Part shown: piece by piece, positions 1 to 9,681 of the stretch
Layout: each line of letters begins with the position of its first letter
How positions within the stretch are numbered: position 1 is the first letter of the stretch
Origin: Flavobacterium fontis
Lineage (GTDB): Bacteria; Bacteroidota; Bacteroidia; Flavobacteriales; Flavobacteriaceae
Length of the DNA stretch: 64,000 nucleotides
Direction: 5' to 3'
Assembly: GCF_900129405.1 (NCBI RefSeq)
Contig: NZ_FQVQ01000004.1
Coordinates: forward strand, 179,886 to 243,885
The notes under the pieces: model-generated
What the model was told of the DNA's origin: nothing
The model's input: only the letters and a program-made list of their open reading frames with translations
The model's database searches: none
Position numbers and translations under genes: made by a program

Positions 1-340
1 CAAAAAAAGCCCCAAAACAGGGACTTTAGGGTGATCCGTCAGCCCCGATAGCTATCGGGGGAACTTGAGACCGTATATTTTCAAACAAAAAAAGCCCCAA
101 AACAGGGACTTTAGGGTGATCCGTCAGCCCCGATAGCTATCGGGAGAACCTGAGACCGTATATTTTCAAACAAAAAAAGCCCCAAAACAGGGACTTTAGG
201 GTGATCCGTCAGCCCCGATAGCTATCGGGGGAACCTGAGACCGTATATTTTCAAACAAAAAAAGCCCCAAAACAGGGACTTTAGGGTGATCCGTCAGCCC
301 CGATAGCTATCGGGGGAACCTGAGACCGTATATTTTCAAA
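1..340. repeat. Four 85-bp tandem repeats derived from a tRNA 3' end and terminator
   Basis: Four nearly identical 85-bp units begin at 1, 86, 171 and 256, and a diverging fifth unit begins at 341 and becomes the real tRNA-Arg gene. Each unit starts with the same minus-strand terminator-like stretch (A-run, GCCCC, loop, GGGACTTT) seen after the genuine tRNA. It then has GTGATCC (tRNA acceptor end), a palindromic insert centred on CCCGATAGCTATCGGG in place of the T-arm, then GAACCTGAGACC, which again matches the tRNA. The copies differ at single bases, for example 65 (T or C) and 145 (A or G). The array is cut by the window edge, so the true copy number is unknown. No spacers vary between units, so it is not a CRISPR array. 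Confidence 0.9.
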
Positions 341-341
341 C

Positions 342-367
342 AAAAAAAGCCCCAAAACAGAGGCTTT
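342..367 (-). terminator. Rho-independent terminator of the tRNA cluster
   Basis: Read on the minus strand, the arms AAAGCCTC and GGGGCTTT pair (one G-U) around a short T-rich loop and are followed by a T-run. The hairpin begins 5 bases after the 3' end of tRNA-Arg. The same hairpin is repeated in each upstream 85-bp unit. Confidence 0.75.
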
Positions 368-371
368 ACTG

Positions 372-445
372 TGATCCAGTCAGGATTCGAACCTGAGACC
401 TACTGCTTAGAAGGCAGTTGCTCTATCCAGCTGAGCTACTGGACC
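372..445 (-). tRNA. tRNA-Arg (anticodon TCT)
   Basis: On the minus strand the gene reads GGTCCAG at its 5' end and CTGGATC-A at its 3' end, giving a 7-bp acceptor stem with one G-U pair. The D-arm (AGCTCAG...CTGGATAGAGC), anticodon stem with loop CTTCTAA, and T-arm (CAGGTTCGAATCCTG) are all present. The anticodon TCT reads AGA codons. It is the last gene of a three-tRNA cluster. CCA is not encoded. Confidence 0.95.
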
Positions 446-449
446 TTAG

Positions 450-524
450 TCGGGGTGGCAGGATTCGAACCTGCGGCCTCCTGCTCCCAAAGCAGGCGCG
501 ATAACCGGGCTACGCTACACCCCG
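450..524 (-). tRNA. tRNA-Pro (anticodon TGG)
   Basis: On the minus strand CGGGGTG pairs with CACCCCG in the acceptor stem. The anticodon loop is TTTGGGA with anticodon TGG, and the T-arm is GCAGGTTCGAATCCTGC. It lies 4 bp from tRNA-Arg and 8 bp from tRNA-Ser, so all three are probably cut from one transcript. Confidence 0.95.
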
Positions 525-532
525 AAAAGAAG

Positions 533-616
533 CGGAGAGACAGGGACTCGAACCCTGGCGACGGTTACCCGTCGACAGATTAGCAATCTGCTCCGTTACC
601 ACTCCGGCACCTCTCC
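533..616 (-). tRNA. tRNA-Ser (anticodon GCT)
   Basis: This is a class II tRNA of 84 bases with a long variable arm (GTCGACGG...CCGTCGC). On the minus strand GGAGAGG pairs with TCTCTCC, the anticodon loop holds GCT, and the T-arm is CAGGGTTCGAGTCCCTG. It is the first gene of the cluster, directly downstream of a good minus-strand promoter. Confidence 0.95.
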
Positions 617-655
617 TGATTCTTAAAAATAAAGAACTTTCGCTTAAAGCGGTTG

Positions 656-686
656 CAAATGTAACGCAACAAAGTAAAAAATACAA
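656..686 (-). promoter_or_regulatory. Promoter of the Ser-Pro-Arg tRNA cluster
   Basis: On the minus strand the sequence reads TTG, 20 bases, then TACATTTG, which fits the Bacteroidota consensus TTG-N(17-23)-TAnnTTTG. The -7 box ends about 40 bp before tRNA-Ser. Confidence 0.7.
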
Positions 687-819
687 CTATTTGCACGTAT
701 TTTTTATGAATTTATGCTAACCCAAAATAAATCCATTCGTTATCAATTCAATAGCGTTTAAAAAAGTAAAATAACCGTGAAAATACAAGGGGAAAATCAG
801 GCTATTTCCTAAAAAATAG

Positions 820-827
820 TAGATTTG
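820..827 (+). promoter_or_regulatory. -7 box for the thiolase gene
   Basis: TAGATTTG matches TAnnTTTG and ends 36 bp before the start codon. No clear TTG is seen at the expected -33 position, so this is a partial match. The stretch 617-863 otherwise holds only AT-rich DNA and the divergent tRNA promoter. Confidence 0.55.
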
Positions 828-863
828 CACTACAAACAAACCAATTGAAATTTTAAAATTAAC

Positions 864-2045
864 ATGAGTAAAAAAGTGGTCATCGTTTCGGCAGCTCGAA
901 CTCCCATCGGAAGTTTTATGGGCGCCCTATCCTCGGTTGCTGCACCCCATTTAGGAGCAGCTGCCATTAAAGGTGCTTTAGCAAAAATTCAACTCGACCC
1001 CAATCTTGTCGATGAAGTCTTAATGGGTAATGTCGTACAAGCAGGTGTTGGACAAGCTCCCGCACGACAAGCGGCTTTATTTGCTGGATTGTCAGAAAAT
1101 GTAGCGTGTACAACGGTTAACAAAGTGTGCGCTTCTGGGATGAAAGCTATCATGCAAGGTGCACAAGCGATTATGGCTGGGGATGCCGAAGTTGTTGTTG
1201 CAGGAGGTATGGAGAATATGAGTATGATTCCCCACTACGTTCACCTGCGTAATGGTGTTAAATTTGGTCCTACTTCCCTAGTCGATGGGATGCAAAAAGA
1301 TGGATTAACCGATGCCTACGACCACAATGCCATGGGGGTTTGTGCCGACTTATGTGCTACCGAATACAACATTACTCGTGAAGAGCAAGACAATTTTGCA
1401 ATACAATCCTATCAGCGTTCAGCGCAAGCTTGGGACGCGGGTAAATTTGATGCAGAAGTTGTTCCTGTGGCAGTTCCTCAACGTAAAGGGGACCCCATTA
1501 TGGTTACCCGCGATGAAGAGTATACCAATGTTCGTTTGGACAAAATTCCAACACTTAATGCCGTTTTTACTAAAGATGGAACGGTTACCGCAGCCAATGC
1601 ATCAACCATTAATGACGGGGCTGCAGCCTTAGTTTTGATGAGTGCTGAGAAAGCTGAAGCATTGGGATTGCAACCCTTAGCGGTTATCCGCGGATATGCC
1701 GATGCAGCACAAGAACCAAAATGGTTTACCACTGCACCAGCAAAAGCCTTACCTAAAGCCCTTGCCAAAGCAGGATTGACTCTTGATGAAGTCGACTTTT
1801 TTGAATTCAATGAAGCGTTTTCAGTGGTGGGACTTGCCAATGCAAAAATTTTAAATTTACCCAATGACAAAGTCAATGTAAATGGCGGTGCTGTTTCATT
1901 GGGCCACCCGCTTGGATGTTCAGGAGCACGCATCATCGTTACGCTACTCCATGTCTTACAACAAAATGATGCAAAAATTGGAGCTGCAGCTATTTGTAAT
2001 GGTGGTGGTGGCGCATCTGCTTTAGTTATTGAACGAATTGCTTAA
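864..2045 (+). CDS. Acetyl-CoA C-acetyltransferase (thiolase)
   Basis: This 393-residue protein is a biosynthetic-type thiolase that reversibly condenses two acetyl-CoA molecules to acetoacetyl-CoA in the cytoplasm. All catalytic positions are visible: the nucleophile Cys89 in NKVCASGMKA, His348 in SLGHPLGCSGAR and Cys378 in ICNGGGGAS. These are the same positions as in the well-studied Zoogloea PhaA enzyme, so the protein is full length without insertions. Which physiological direction it runs (fatty-acid or ketone breakdown versus synthesis) cannot be told from the sequence. The NlpC/P60 gene follows after 5 bp and may be co-transcribed. Confidence 0.95.
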   Translation: MSKKVVIVSAARTPIGSFMGALSSVAAPHLGAAAIKGALAKIQLDPNLVDEVLMGNVVQAGVGQAPARQAALFAGLSENVACTTVNKVCASGMKAIMQGAQAIMAGDAEVVVAGGMENMSMIPHYVHLRNGVKFGPTSLVDGMQKDGLTDAYDHNAMGVCADLCATEYNITREEQDNFAIQSYQRSAQAWDAGKFDAEVVPVAVPQRKGDPIMVTRDEEYTNVRLDKIPTLNAVFTKDGTVTAANASTINDGAAALVLMSAEKAEALGLQPLAVIRGYADAAQEPKWFTTAPAKALPKALAKAGLTLDEVDFFEFNEAFSVVGLANAKILNLPNDKVNVNGGAVSLGHPLGCSGARIIVTLLHVLQQNDAKIGAAAICNGGGGASALVIERIA

Positions 2046-2050
2046 TTAGA

Positions 2051-2815
2051 ATGAAGTTTGCCCTTTGTACCCTTTCTGTAATTCCGCTGCGCGCCGAACC
2101 GAGTGACCGAAGTGAAATGGTGTCACAAGTGTTGTTTGGGGAACATTTTGAAATTATAGACAAAGAAAAACAATGGCTAAAAATCAAACTTCATTTCGAT
2201 CAATACGAGGGATGGATTGACCGCAAACAATGCCAGGAAATAACACAAGACCAGTTTGAAAAGTTATCTCAAGATGCATTAATCTTAAATGCAGATTTGG
2301 TTGAATATGCCGTCACTCCCGAAAACCAATTAATTCCATTATTACTGGGTGCGTCATTGACGTTTTTAAACCATGGGGACGTCAATCGGGCGCAATTCGG
2401 ATTTGAAGGCTTAAAGATTACAGGGAAAAAACCGAAATCAGAATTGATTCCCACCGCTTTTATGTATTTGAATGCCCCTTATTTGTGGGGAGGAAAATCA
2501 CCTTTTGGCATCGATTGTTCTGGATTTACACAGATGGTTTACAAACTCAATGGATACGCTCTTTTACGCGATGCTTCACAACAAGCTACCCAGGGCGAGG
2601 TATTAAGTTTTATTGAAGAAAGTGAACCGGGAGATTTGGCATTTTTTGATAATGAAGAAGGTAAAATCATCCACGTTGGGATTATTTTAGAAAACAATTA
2701 CATCATCCACGCCAGTGGTAAAGTTCGCGTCGATCGATTGGATCATCTCGGCATCTACAACGCTGAGGAAAATCGACACACCCACCGTTTACGGGTAATT
2801 AAAAAAGTGATATAA
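2051..2815 (+). CDS. NlpC/P60 (C40) family peptidase with N-terminal SH3-like region
   Basis: This 254-residue protein has an N-terminal bacterial SH3-like part (about residues 1-125; LRAEPSDRSEMVSQVLFGE is the typical start) and a C-terminal papain-like NlpC/P60 domain. The catalytic Cys156 sits in FGIDCSGFT, with His208 in IIHVGIIL and His220 in IIHASGKV. The family cleaves gamma-D-Glu-diaminopimelate bonds in murein peptides. No signal peptide is visible, which fits a cytoplasmic role in recycling of cell-wall peptides, but that is inferred. It starts 5 bp after the thiolase stop codon and ends in a bidirectional terminator. Confidence 0.88.
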   Translation: MKFALCTLSVIPLRAEPSDRSEMVSQVLFGEHFEIIDKEKQWLKIKLHFDQYEGWIDRKQCQEITQDQFEKLSQDALILNADLVEYAVTPENQLIPLLLGASLTFLNHGDVNRAQFGFEGLKITGKKPKSELIPTAFMYLNAPYLWGGKSPFGIDCSGFTQMVYKLNGYALLRDASQQATQGEVLSFIEESEPGDLAFFDNEEGKIIHVGIILENNYIIHASGKVRVDRLDHLGIYNAEENRHTHRLRVIKKVI

Positions 2816-2851
2816 AAAAAGTGCTCTATTTAACTAGAGCACTTTTTTTTT
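2814..2851. terminator. Bidirectional terminator between two convergent genes
   Basis: AGTGCTCT and AGAGCACT (2820-2843) form a perfect 8-bp stem. An A-run lies on the left and a T-run on the right, so it can stop transcription from both the plus-strand peptidase gene and the minus-strand TPR gene. Confidence 0.85.
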
Positions 2852-4178
2852 ATTTTCCTAATTGAGCTTTTAACTCTTTTACTTTATCATTGCGTTCCAA
2901 AAACTTATACACGGTAAGCAATCCATTGATTACACCTTCGTTGTTCGGTTGTAGTTTATAAGCACTTTCTAGAATTGGAAGTACTTTATTGAATAACTTC
3001 TGACGCTCCCCTTTTAAAAACTCAAATCGTTTTTGGTCTTTTTCAGTGTAGCCTAGTTTATTCATTTCGTCTACAATTTTTTGATCGGGTTTCAACATCA
3101 TGTCGGCTAGGTTAACATAGGCATCGACATAATCGGGCTTAATTTCAATGACACGGCGGTAATATTTTTCGGCTTCATCAAATTGATTGTTATTCCCGCT
3201 TGTTACCCCAAGGTTGTATATCAAAATGTGATCATTGGGATTTTTCTCCAATACTTCTTTAATGGTTTTTTGGTAATTGGGAACGTCGTTTAACTTTAAA
3301 TAAATCTCTGCTTCCGACAACAATAAATTGGTATCCCCGGGCAATTCCTTTTTGGCATCGGCTATGGCTGATTTTGCTGCATCCGTTTTACCTTGTTGCA
3401 AATAAATCAAGGCAATATTTTTAACAATCTCACCGCGTTTGGAAGGCACTTTTTCTTCTGTAGGATCGGAATACTGACCCAACTCCACAAATTTATTTCG
3501 GATGCCTTTATCGGTAAAACTTTCTACTTGTCCCGTTAATTTGTTTTTGGCAAAATATTTCGTGCCTTCTCCGGTATAATTTTTAGACTTCAAAATTTCA
3601 TAATATTTCAAAGCGCTGTCGTAATCCTTGCCTTCAACCGCATAATTTGCAGCAAAATAGAGGTTTTCCATTTCTTTAGGTTCCATCAAATAAATGCTGT
3701 AAAGAATTTTGGATGATTCTGCATATTGCTTGGCGTTACCTAAACTAATGGCTACATTCAATAACTGCCCTTTGAACGTTTGAATGGTTTCGTTAATGTC
3801 GTCGGTATACACCTTTTTTCCCGATTTAGCTTCGTAATCCAACGTTTCCCGCATGGCTACTCCTAACGCTTCAATTAAATTAGGGGAAAACAGCTTAGTC
3901 ATTTGCGCTTGCATCACCACAGGGGACATATTTTTATCCCAAGTCGACATTTCCATCATAGGAACCATGGCTTTGTAGAACTTTAGGTATACTTTATCGG
4001 ATTCTTCAGTGGCTAATCCTTCCAACTTTTGAACCAAATTTTTGTATTCCGTATACTCTTCGGTTTTTAACGCGTCTTTTGCGTATAATTTTTTTAAAGC
4101 TTTCAATTCGTCTTTTTGTGCGAATGAAGCTGTAGCCAAGAACAGGGTTCCCGCTAAAAATAAATGATTGATTTTCAT
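2850..4178 (-). CDS. Secreted or periplasmic tetratricopeptide-repeat protein
   Basis: The 442-residue product begins MKINHLFLAG with a clear signal peptide ending near SFAQKDE. An upstream in-frame ATG at 4208 would add ten residues before the signal peptide and is less likely. The body is helical with TPR units, most visible at about residues 300-365 (LIYNLGVTSGNNNQFDEAE and KYYRRVIEIKPDYVDAY). No catalytic motif is seen. It lies 73 bp downstream of gyrA on the same strand and probably shares its transcript. TPR proteins usually scaffold protein complexes; the partner is unknown. Confidence 0.85.
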   Translation of the reverse strand: MKINHLFLAGTLFLATASFAQKDELKALKKLYAKDALKTEEYTEYKNLVQKLEGLATEESDKVYLKFYKAMVPMMEMSTWDKNMSPVVMQAQMTKLFSPNLIEALGVAMRETLDYEAKSGKKVYTDDINETIQTFKGQLLNVAISLGNAKQYAESSKILYSIYLMEPKEMENLYFAANYAVEGKDYDSALKYYEILKSKNYTGEGTKYFAKNKLTGQVESFTDKGIRNKFVELGQYSDPTEEKVPSKRGEIVKNIALIYLQQGKTDAAKSAIADAKKELPGDTNLLLSEAEIYLKLNDVPNYQKTIKEVLEKNPNDHILIYNLGVTSGNNNQFDEAEKYYRRVIEIKPDYVDAYVNLADMMLKPDQKIVDEMNKLGYTEKDQKRFEFLKGERQKLFNKVLPILESAYKLQPNNEGVINGLLTVYKFLERNDKVKELKAQLGK

Positions 4179-4251
4179 ACGATTTGATTTAAAAACGTAA
4201 AAAGCCACGATTGAAATTCAACACATGGCTTTTACACAATTATTTTACTTT

Positions 4252-6798
4252 TTATTCTTCATTTTCGGGAGTAGTATCGTCATTTAATTCGATACCCTCG
4301 TTTAGTTCGTCGTCTTCTACCGCTTCCGATTCTTCCTCACGCATCACCTTGGTTACAGCAGCAATGGAATCGTTGTTTTTGATATTGATTAAACGAACTC
4401 CTTGCGTGGCTCTACCCATAACGCGTAAGTCGGAAACCATCATTCGAATCGTTAATCCCGACTTGTTGATAATCATTAAGTCATCTTCATCGGTAACATC
4501 AGAAATCGAAATCAACTGTCCGGTTTTATCGGTGATATTTAAGGTTTTAACTCCTTTTCCACCGCGGTTGGTAATACGATACACATCTTCGCCATCGTCA
4601 TCCACCAATTTGGTACGTTTCCCGTATCCATTTTCGGTAACCACCAAAATCTGTTTCTCATTGACTTCTTTTTCGTCAACCGCTACCATTCCGATCACTT
4701 CATCTTTTTCGTCGGCTAAAGTGATTCCGCGAACTCCAGAAGCTGTACGGCCCATGGGACGCGTTTTGCTTTCTTCAAAGCGCACCAATTTACCGGACTT
4801 CACAGCGATAAGAACCTGACTGTTTCCTGTGGTTAGTTTTGCTTCCAATAATTCATCGTCTTCACGAATCGTAATGGCATTAATTCCATTTTGACGGGGA
4901 CGCGAATACTGTTCAAGCGGGGTCTTTTTCACCTGACCTTGCTTGGTCGCCATGATGACATAGTGATTGTTGATGTATTCTTCGTCTTTCAAGTCTTTCG
5001 TACAAATAAATGCCTTAACCTTGTCATCGCTTTCGATGTTGATTAAGTTCTGAATCGCACGTCCTTTGCTGGCTTTCGATCCTTCAGGAATTTCATAAAC
5101 GCGCATCCAGTAACATTTTCCTTTTTGTGTAAAGAACAATAAATACTGATGGTTGGTGGCTACAAACAAATGTTCTAAGAAATCTTGATCTCGCGTAGCC
5201 GCCGATTTCTGTCCCACCCCGCCTCTATTCTGCGTTTTATATTCCGAAAGAGACGTTCGTTTAATATAACCCGCATGCGAAATAGTAATCACCACATTTT
5301 CATCGGCAATCAAATCTTCAATGCTCACATCACCGCCTGCATATACAATTTCAGAACGACGTGCATCACCATATTTTTCGCGGACTTCGATCAATTCTTC
5401 TTTGATCAAGGCCATTCGCAAGTCTTTATTGGCCAACAAGTCTTTCAAACGCTGAATCAATTTCATGATATCCTCGTATTCAGCACGCAACTTATCTTGC
5501 TCCAATCCGGTCAACTGACGCAAACGCATTTCAACGATGGCACGGGATTGAATTTCCGACAAACTAAAGCGCTCCATCAATTTGGTACGTGCCTCATCGC
5601 CGTCTTTCGAACCACGAATAATGGCAATAACCTCGTCAATATTATCGGACGCAATGATTAATCCCTCCAAGATGTGTGCACGTTCTTCCGCTTTTCGCAA
5701 TTCAAATTGCGTGCGTCGCACCACTACATCATGACGGTGCTCTACGAAATGGTGAATTAAATCTTTCAAATTCAACATCTCAGGACGACCGTTCACTAAG
5801 GCAATATTGTTTACGCTAAACGAACTCTGCAATTGTGTGTACTTAAACAACATGTTGAGCACCACATTGGGCACCGCATCGCGTTTTAACTCATATACAA
5901 TGCGCATTCCGCTACGATCGGATTCATCACGGATATTGGAAATCCCTTCAATTTTCTTTTCATTGATCAAATCCGCTGTCTTTTTAATCATCTCAGCTTT
6001 ATTGACTTGATACGGAATTTCAGTGACTACGATAGCTTCTTTGCCATTGACTTCTTCAAAATTAACTTTACCGCGAATAACGATACGTCCACGACCGGTT
6101 TTAAAGGCTTCGCGAACCCCTTCGTAGCCATAAATCACCCCTCCTGTAGGGAAATCAGGTGCTTTGATGTATTGAAGTAACTCGTCAATTTCTATCGCAT
6201 TGTTATCAATGTAGGCCAACGTACCATCAACGACTTCCGTGAGGTTGTGCGGTGGCATGTTGGTTGCCATCCCTACAGCAATTCCCGAAGCTCCATTAAT
6301 TAATAGATTGGGAATACGGGTAGGCATGACTTTGGGTTCATACAAGGTATCGTCAAAGTTCAACTGAAAATCAACGGTTTCTTTGTCGATATCTGCCATT
6401 ATGTCTTCTGACATTTTTTTCATGCGCGCTTCGGTGTAACGCATGGCTGCTGGACTGTCACCATCGATGGAACCAAAGTTTCCTTGACCATCTACCAATA
6501 AGTAACGTAAACTCCATTCTTGCGCCATACGCACCATGGCATCATATACCGAGCTATCCCCATGCGGGTGGTACTTACCGAGTACTTCCCCTACGATTCT
6601 CGCCGATTTTTTGTGGGCTCTATTTGAAAAAACTCCTAAGTCATACATTCCATACAACACACGGCGGTGAACGGGTTTTAAACCGTCACGAACGTCGGGT
6701 AAGGCACGAGAAACAATTACAGACATCGAATAATCGATGTACGCGCTTTTCATCTCGTCTTCAATGTTGATAGGAATTAACTTCTCTCCGTCAGACAT
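4252..6798 (-). CDS. gyrA: DNA gyrase subunit A
   Basis: This 848-residue protein is the DNA-breaking and rejoining subunit of gyrase, which introduces negative supercoils together with GyrB. The N-terminal domain starts with the family signature ([20 protein letters not shown]). Tyr121 in AAMRYTEAR is the nucleophile that attaches to DNA. In the quinolone-resistance region the sequence [12 protein letters not shown] has Ser82 and Asp86, the drug-sensitive residues at E. coli positions 83 and 87. The C-terminal beta-pinwheel carries a GyrA-box (TNRGGKGVK), and the protein ends in a very acidic tail. gyrB is not in the window. Confidence 0.97.
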   Translation of the reverse strand: MSDGEKLIPINIEDEMKSAYIDYSMSVIVSRALPDVRDGLKPVHRRVLYGMYDLGVFSNRAHKKSARIVGEVLGKYHPHGDSSVYDAMVRMAQEWSLRYLLVDGQGNFGSIDGDSPAAMRYTEARMKKMSEDIMADIDKETVDFQLNFDDTLYEPKVMPTRIPNLLINGASGIAVGMATNMPPHNLTEVVDGTLAYIDNNAIEIDELLQYIKAPDFPTGGVIYGYEGVREAFKTGRGRIVIRGKVNFEEVNGKEAIVVTEIPYQVNKAEMIKKTADLINEKKIEGISNIRDESDRSGMRIVYELKRDAVPNVVLNMLFKYTQLQSSFSVNNIALVNGRPEMLNLKDLIHHFVEHRHDVVVRRTQFELRKAEERAHILEGLIIASDNIDEVIAIIRGSKDGDEARTKLMERFSLSEIQSRAIVEMRLRQLTGLEQDKLRAEYEDIMKLIQRLKDLLANKDLRMALIKEELIEVREKYGDARRSEIVYAGGDVSIEDLIADENVVITISHAGYIKRTSLSEYKTQNRGGVGQKSAATRDQDFLEHLFVATNHQYLLFFTQKGKCYWMRVYEIPEGSKASKGRAIQNLINIESDDKVKAFICTKDLKDEEYINNHYVIMATKQGQVKKTPLEQYSRPRQNGINAITIREDDELLEAKLTTGNSQVLIAVKSGKLVRFEESKTRPMGRTASGVRGITLADEKDEVIGMVAVDEKEVNEKQILVVTENGYGKRTKLVDDDGEDVYRITNRGGKGVKTLNITDKTGQLISISDVTDEDDLMIINKSGLTIRMMVSDLRVMGRATQGVRLINIKNNDSIAAVTKVMREEESEAVEDDELNEGIELNDDTTPENEE

Positions 6799-7061
6799 AT
6801 GCTAAATATTTTATAAAATTTTGGTTCAATTATTCAAACGTGCAATATACATCATTTTGTTTTTTTGAAAAGAAATTCCCGCGGCATATTTCGACTTTTT
6901 ATTAACAAAATCAAGGGTTGAAACGGTTAATAAATCCCCTGACATCCCTGACAACTATTGCACTTTTTTTTGTCATTTTACAACCATAGGTAGCATCGGA
7001 ATGATTTTTGCAATTCCAGCTTAGATTTAGTAATTTTACCAAAACCCTTAATCGGATTGCT

Positions 7062-9605
7062 ATGGATGACAATTTTTCACCTCGAGTCAAAGATGTAATC
7101 ACGTACAGTAAAGAAGAGGCCTTACGCTTGGGACACGACTTTATTGGTACGGAACATCTGATGCTGGGGATTTTACGCGATGGCAATGGGAAAGCGATCA
7201 CTATATTAAATAATCTTTCGGTGGACTTAGAACATCTGCGCCGTAAGGTTGAAGTATTAAGTCCCCCTAACCCCTCGGCTGACCACAGTATCGAAAAAAA
7301 GAATTTACACTTAACACGCCAAGCCGAACGCGCTTTGAAAACAACCTTCTTGGAGGCTAAAGTTTTTCAAAGCACCTCGATTAGCACGGCACATTTGTTG
7401 TTGTGTATACTTCGCAATGAAAACGATCCCACAACCAAGCTGTTAAACAAATTGAAAATCGATTATGAAACAGCCAAAGAACAATATCTACAAATGACAC
7501 CGAAAGACGAAGATTTCATGGATAACCTCCCCAAAAACGAATCCTACAATGACGATTCAGGTCAAGACGACAGCTTGAAGGGAGAAAATTTTAATAATCC
7601 CACGAACAAATCCAATAAAAAGTCAAAAACGCCTGTTTTAGACAACTTTGGTCGGGATTTAACCGAATTGGCTGAAGAAGGAAAACTGGACCCTGTAGTG
7701 GGTCGTGAGAAGGAAATTGAACGGGTTTCTCAGATTCTCAGCCGCCGTAAAAAGAACAATCCCCTGTTGATTGGTGAACCCGGGGTGGGTAAATCAGCTA
7801 TTGCAGAAGGATTGGCTTTACGCATTATTCAAAAGAAAGTTTCCCGCATCTTATTCAACAAACGCGTAGTAACGCTAGATTTGGCGTCTCTGGTAGCGGG
7901 AACAAAATACCGTGGCCAGTTTGAAGAGCGTATGAAAGCGGTGATGAATGAGTTGGAGAAAAATGACGACATTATTCTTTTTATTGACGAAATCCACACG
8001 ATTGTCGGCGCGGGTGGTGCTACGGGTTCGCTCGATGCCTCCAATATGTTCAAACCGGCTTTGGCCCGTGGCGAAATTCAATGTATTGGTGCCACCACGC
8101 TAGATGAATACCGTCAATATATTGAAAAAGATGGGGCTTTGGAACGTCGTTTTCAAAAGGTAATTGTTGAACCTACGACAGTGCCCGAAACCATCACGAT
8201 TTTGAATAACATCAAAAATAAATACGAAGATCACCACAACGTCATTTATACGCCCGAAGCAATTGAAGCTTGCGTGAAATTGACCGATCGATACATGTCT
8301 GAACGTTTCCTTCCCGACAAAGCGATTGATGCTCTTGACGAAGCTGGTTCACGCGTTCACATCACCAACATTGATGTCCCTAAACAAATTTTGGACTTGG
8401 AGCGTCAGTTGGAAGAAGTCCGCGAACTTAAAAATTCGGTCGTAAAACGGCAGAAGTACGAAGAGGCTGCAAAATTGCGCGATGACGAGAAAAAGTTAGA
8501 AAAGGAACTAGCGATCGCCCAAGAACAATGGGAAGAGGATTCCAAAAACAATCGTATTCAAGTCACCGAAGACAATGTCGCCGATGTGGTATCGATGATG
8601 ACGGGCATTCCTGTCAATCGTATTGCACAAACGGAAAGTAACAAACTAGCGCATCTGCCTGAATTACTTCAAGGTAAGGTCATTGGTCAAAATGATGCCG
8701 TGTTGAAAATTGCGCGTTCGATTCAACGAAACCGCGCGGGGCTCAAGGATCCGAATCGTCCTATTGGTTCCTTTATTTTCCTAGGATCAACAGGGGTAGG
8801 TAAAACGCAACTGGCGAAAGTATTGGCCAAAGAATTGTTTGATTCTGAAGATGCCCTTGTTCGTATTGACATGAGTGAATATATGGAAAAATTTGCCATT
8901 TCTCGTTTGATTGGAGCGCCTCCTGGTTATGTTGGGTATGAAGAAGGAGGTCAATTGACCGAAAAAGTGCGTCGTAAACCGTATTGTGTAGTGCTTTTGG
9001 ATGAAATTGAAAAAGCACACCCCGACGTGTTCAACATGATGCTTCAGGTTTTGGATGACGGCTATTTGACCGATAGTTTGGGACGAAAAATCGACTTCAA
9101 AAACACGATTATTATTATGACTTCCAATGTGGGAGCGCGACAGCTGAAGGATTTCGGTCAAGGCGTTGGATTTGGTACCGCTGCAAAAGTGGCTCAAGCC
9201 GACGACCATTCCAAAAGTATTATCGAAAATGCGTTGAAGAAAACCTTTGCGCCTGAGTTCTTGAATCGTATTGATGACGTAATTGTCTTCAATTCGCTAG
9301 AAAAAGAAGATATCGATAAAATTATTGAAATCGAATTGTCCAAATTGTACGCACGTATTGCCGATTTAGGATACACCCTTACATTATCGGATACTGCCAA
9401 AGCATTTATTGCCGACAAAGGATTTGACAAACAATTTGGAGCGCGTCCGTTGAAGAGAGCGATTCAAAAATATGTCGAAGATGCGCTTGCCGAGGAAATC
9501 ATCACCGCCAAGATTAATTCGGGCGACGAGATTCACATGGACATTGAAGAAGGAGCCGAAGAATTATCGGTGACTGTTCAAAAAAAGGGCGAAACGACAA
9601 ATTAA
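7062..9605 (+). CDS. clpC: ATP-dependent Clp protease ATP-binding subunit ClpC
   Basis: The product of about 847 residues is a two-ring AAA+ unfoldase that feeds proteins to ClpP. In order it has two Clp N-terminal repeats (about 1-145), AAA module 1 (Walker [10 protein letters not shown], Walker [10 protein letters not shown]), a UVR-type coiled middle region ([20 protein letters not shown]), AAA module 2 ([22 protein letters not shown]) and the C-terminal Clp domain. The middle region marks it as ClpC and not ClpA or ClpB. The start at [11 protein letters not shown] is chosen because it aligns with the family; an ATG-less extension to 7008 is not convincing. It is divergent from gyrA and followed by its own terminator. 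Confidence 0.95.
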   Translation: MDDNFSPRVKDVITYSKEEALRLGHDFIGTEHLMLGILRDGNGKAITILNNLSVDLEHLRRKVEVLSPPNPSADHSIEKKNLHLTRQAERALKTTFLEAKVFQSTSISTAHLLLCILRNENDPTTKLLNKLKIDYETAKEQYLQMTPKDEDFMDNLPKNESYNDDSGQDDSLKGENFNNPTNKSNKKSKTPVLDNFGRDLTELAEEGKLDPVVGREKEIERVSQILSRRKKNNPLLIGEPGVGKSAIAEGLALRIIQKKVSRILFNKRVVTLDLASLVAGTKYRGQFEERMKAVMNELEKNDDIILFIDEIHTIVGAGGATGSLDASNMFKPALARGEIQCIGATTLDEYRQYIEKDGALERRFQKVIVEPTTVPETITILNNIKNKYEDHHNVIYTPEAIEACVKLTDRYMSERFLPDKAIDALDEAGSRVHITNIDVPKQILDLERQLEEVRELKNSVVKRQKYEEAAKLRDDEKKLEKELAIAQEQWEEDSKNNRIQVTEDNVADVVSMMTGIPVNRIAQTESNKLAHLPELLQGKVIGQNDAVLKIARSIQRNRAGLKDPNRPIGSFIFLGSTGVGKTQLAKVLAKELFDSEDALVRIDMSEYMEKFAISRLIGAPPGYVGYEEGGQLTEKVRRKPYCVVLLDEIEKAHPDVFNMMLQVLDDGYLTDSLGRKIDFKNTIIIMTSNVGARQLKDFGQGVGFGTAAKVAQADDHSKSIIENALKKTFAPEFLNRIDDVIVFNSLEKEDIDKIIEIELSKLYARIADLGYTLTLSDTAKAFIADKGFDKQFGARPLKRAIQKYVEDALAEEIITAKINSGDEIHMDIEEGAEELSVTVQKKGETTN

Positions 9606-9627
9606 TCATTTCATAACTTTAAAAACG

Positions 9628-9678
9628 AACCACGAGTAATCGAAATCATTTATTTCGTTTCTTCGTGGTTTATTTTTT
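9628..9678 (+). terminator. Terminator-like hairpin after clpC
   Basis: ACCACGA (9629-9635) pairs with TCGTGGT (9663-9669), and the inner sequence (ATCGAAAT and ATTTCG) extends the stem. A T-rich run follows. It lies 23 bp after the clpC stop and just before the next gene. Confidence 0.7.
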
Positions 9679-9681
9679 ATC

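Noticed and set aside
1..340. CRISPR array
   Set aside because: Units are tandem without variable spacers and derive from a tRNA end.
371..583. 70-codon ORF over the tRNA cluster
   Set aside because: It is the usual false ORF produced by antisense tRNA sequence (GFEPE, GFEPA words from T-arms).
1478..1936. 152-codon ORF antisense to the thiolase gene
   Set aside because: It lies wholly inside a well-supported gene and has no promoter box.
4211..4819. 202-codon plus-strand ORF opposite the end of gyrA
   Set aside because: Ser/Thr-rich shadow of the gyrA C-terminal frame with no signal or family similarity.
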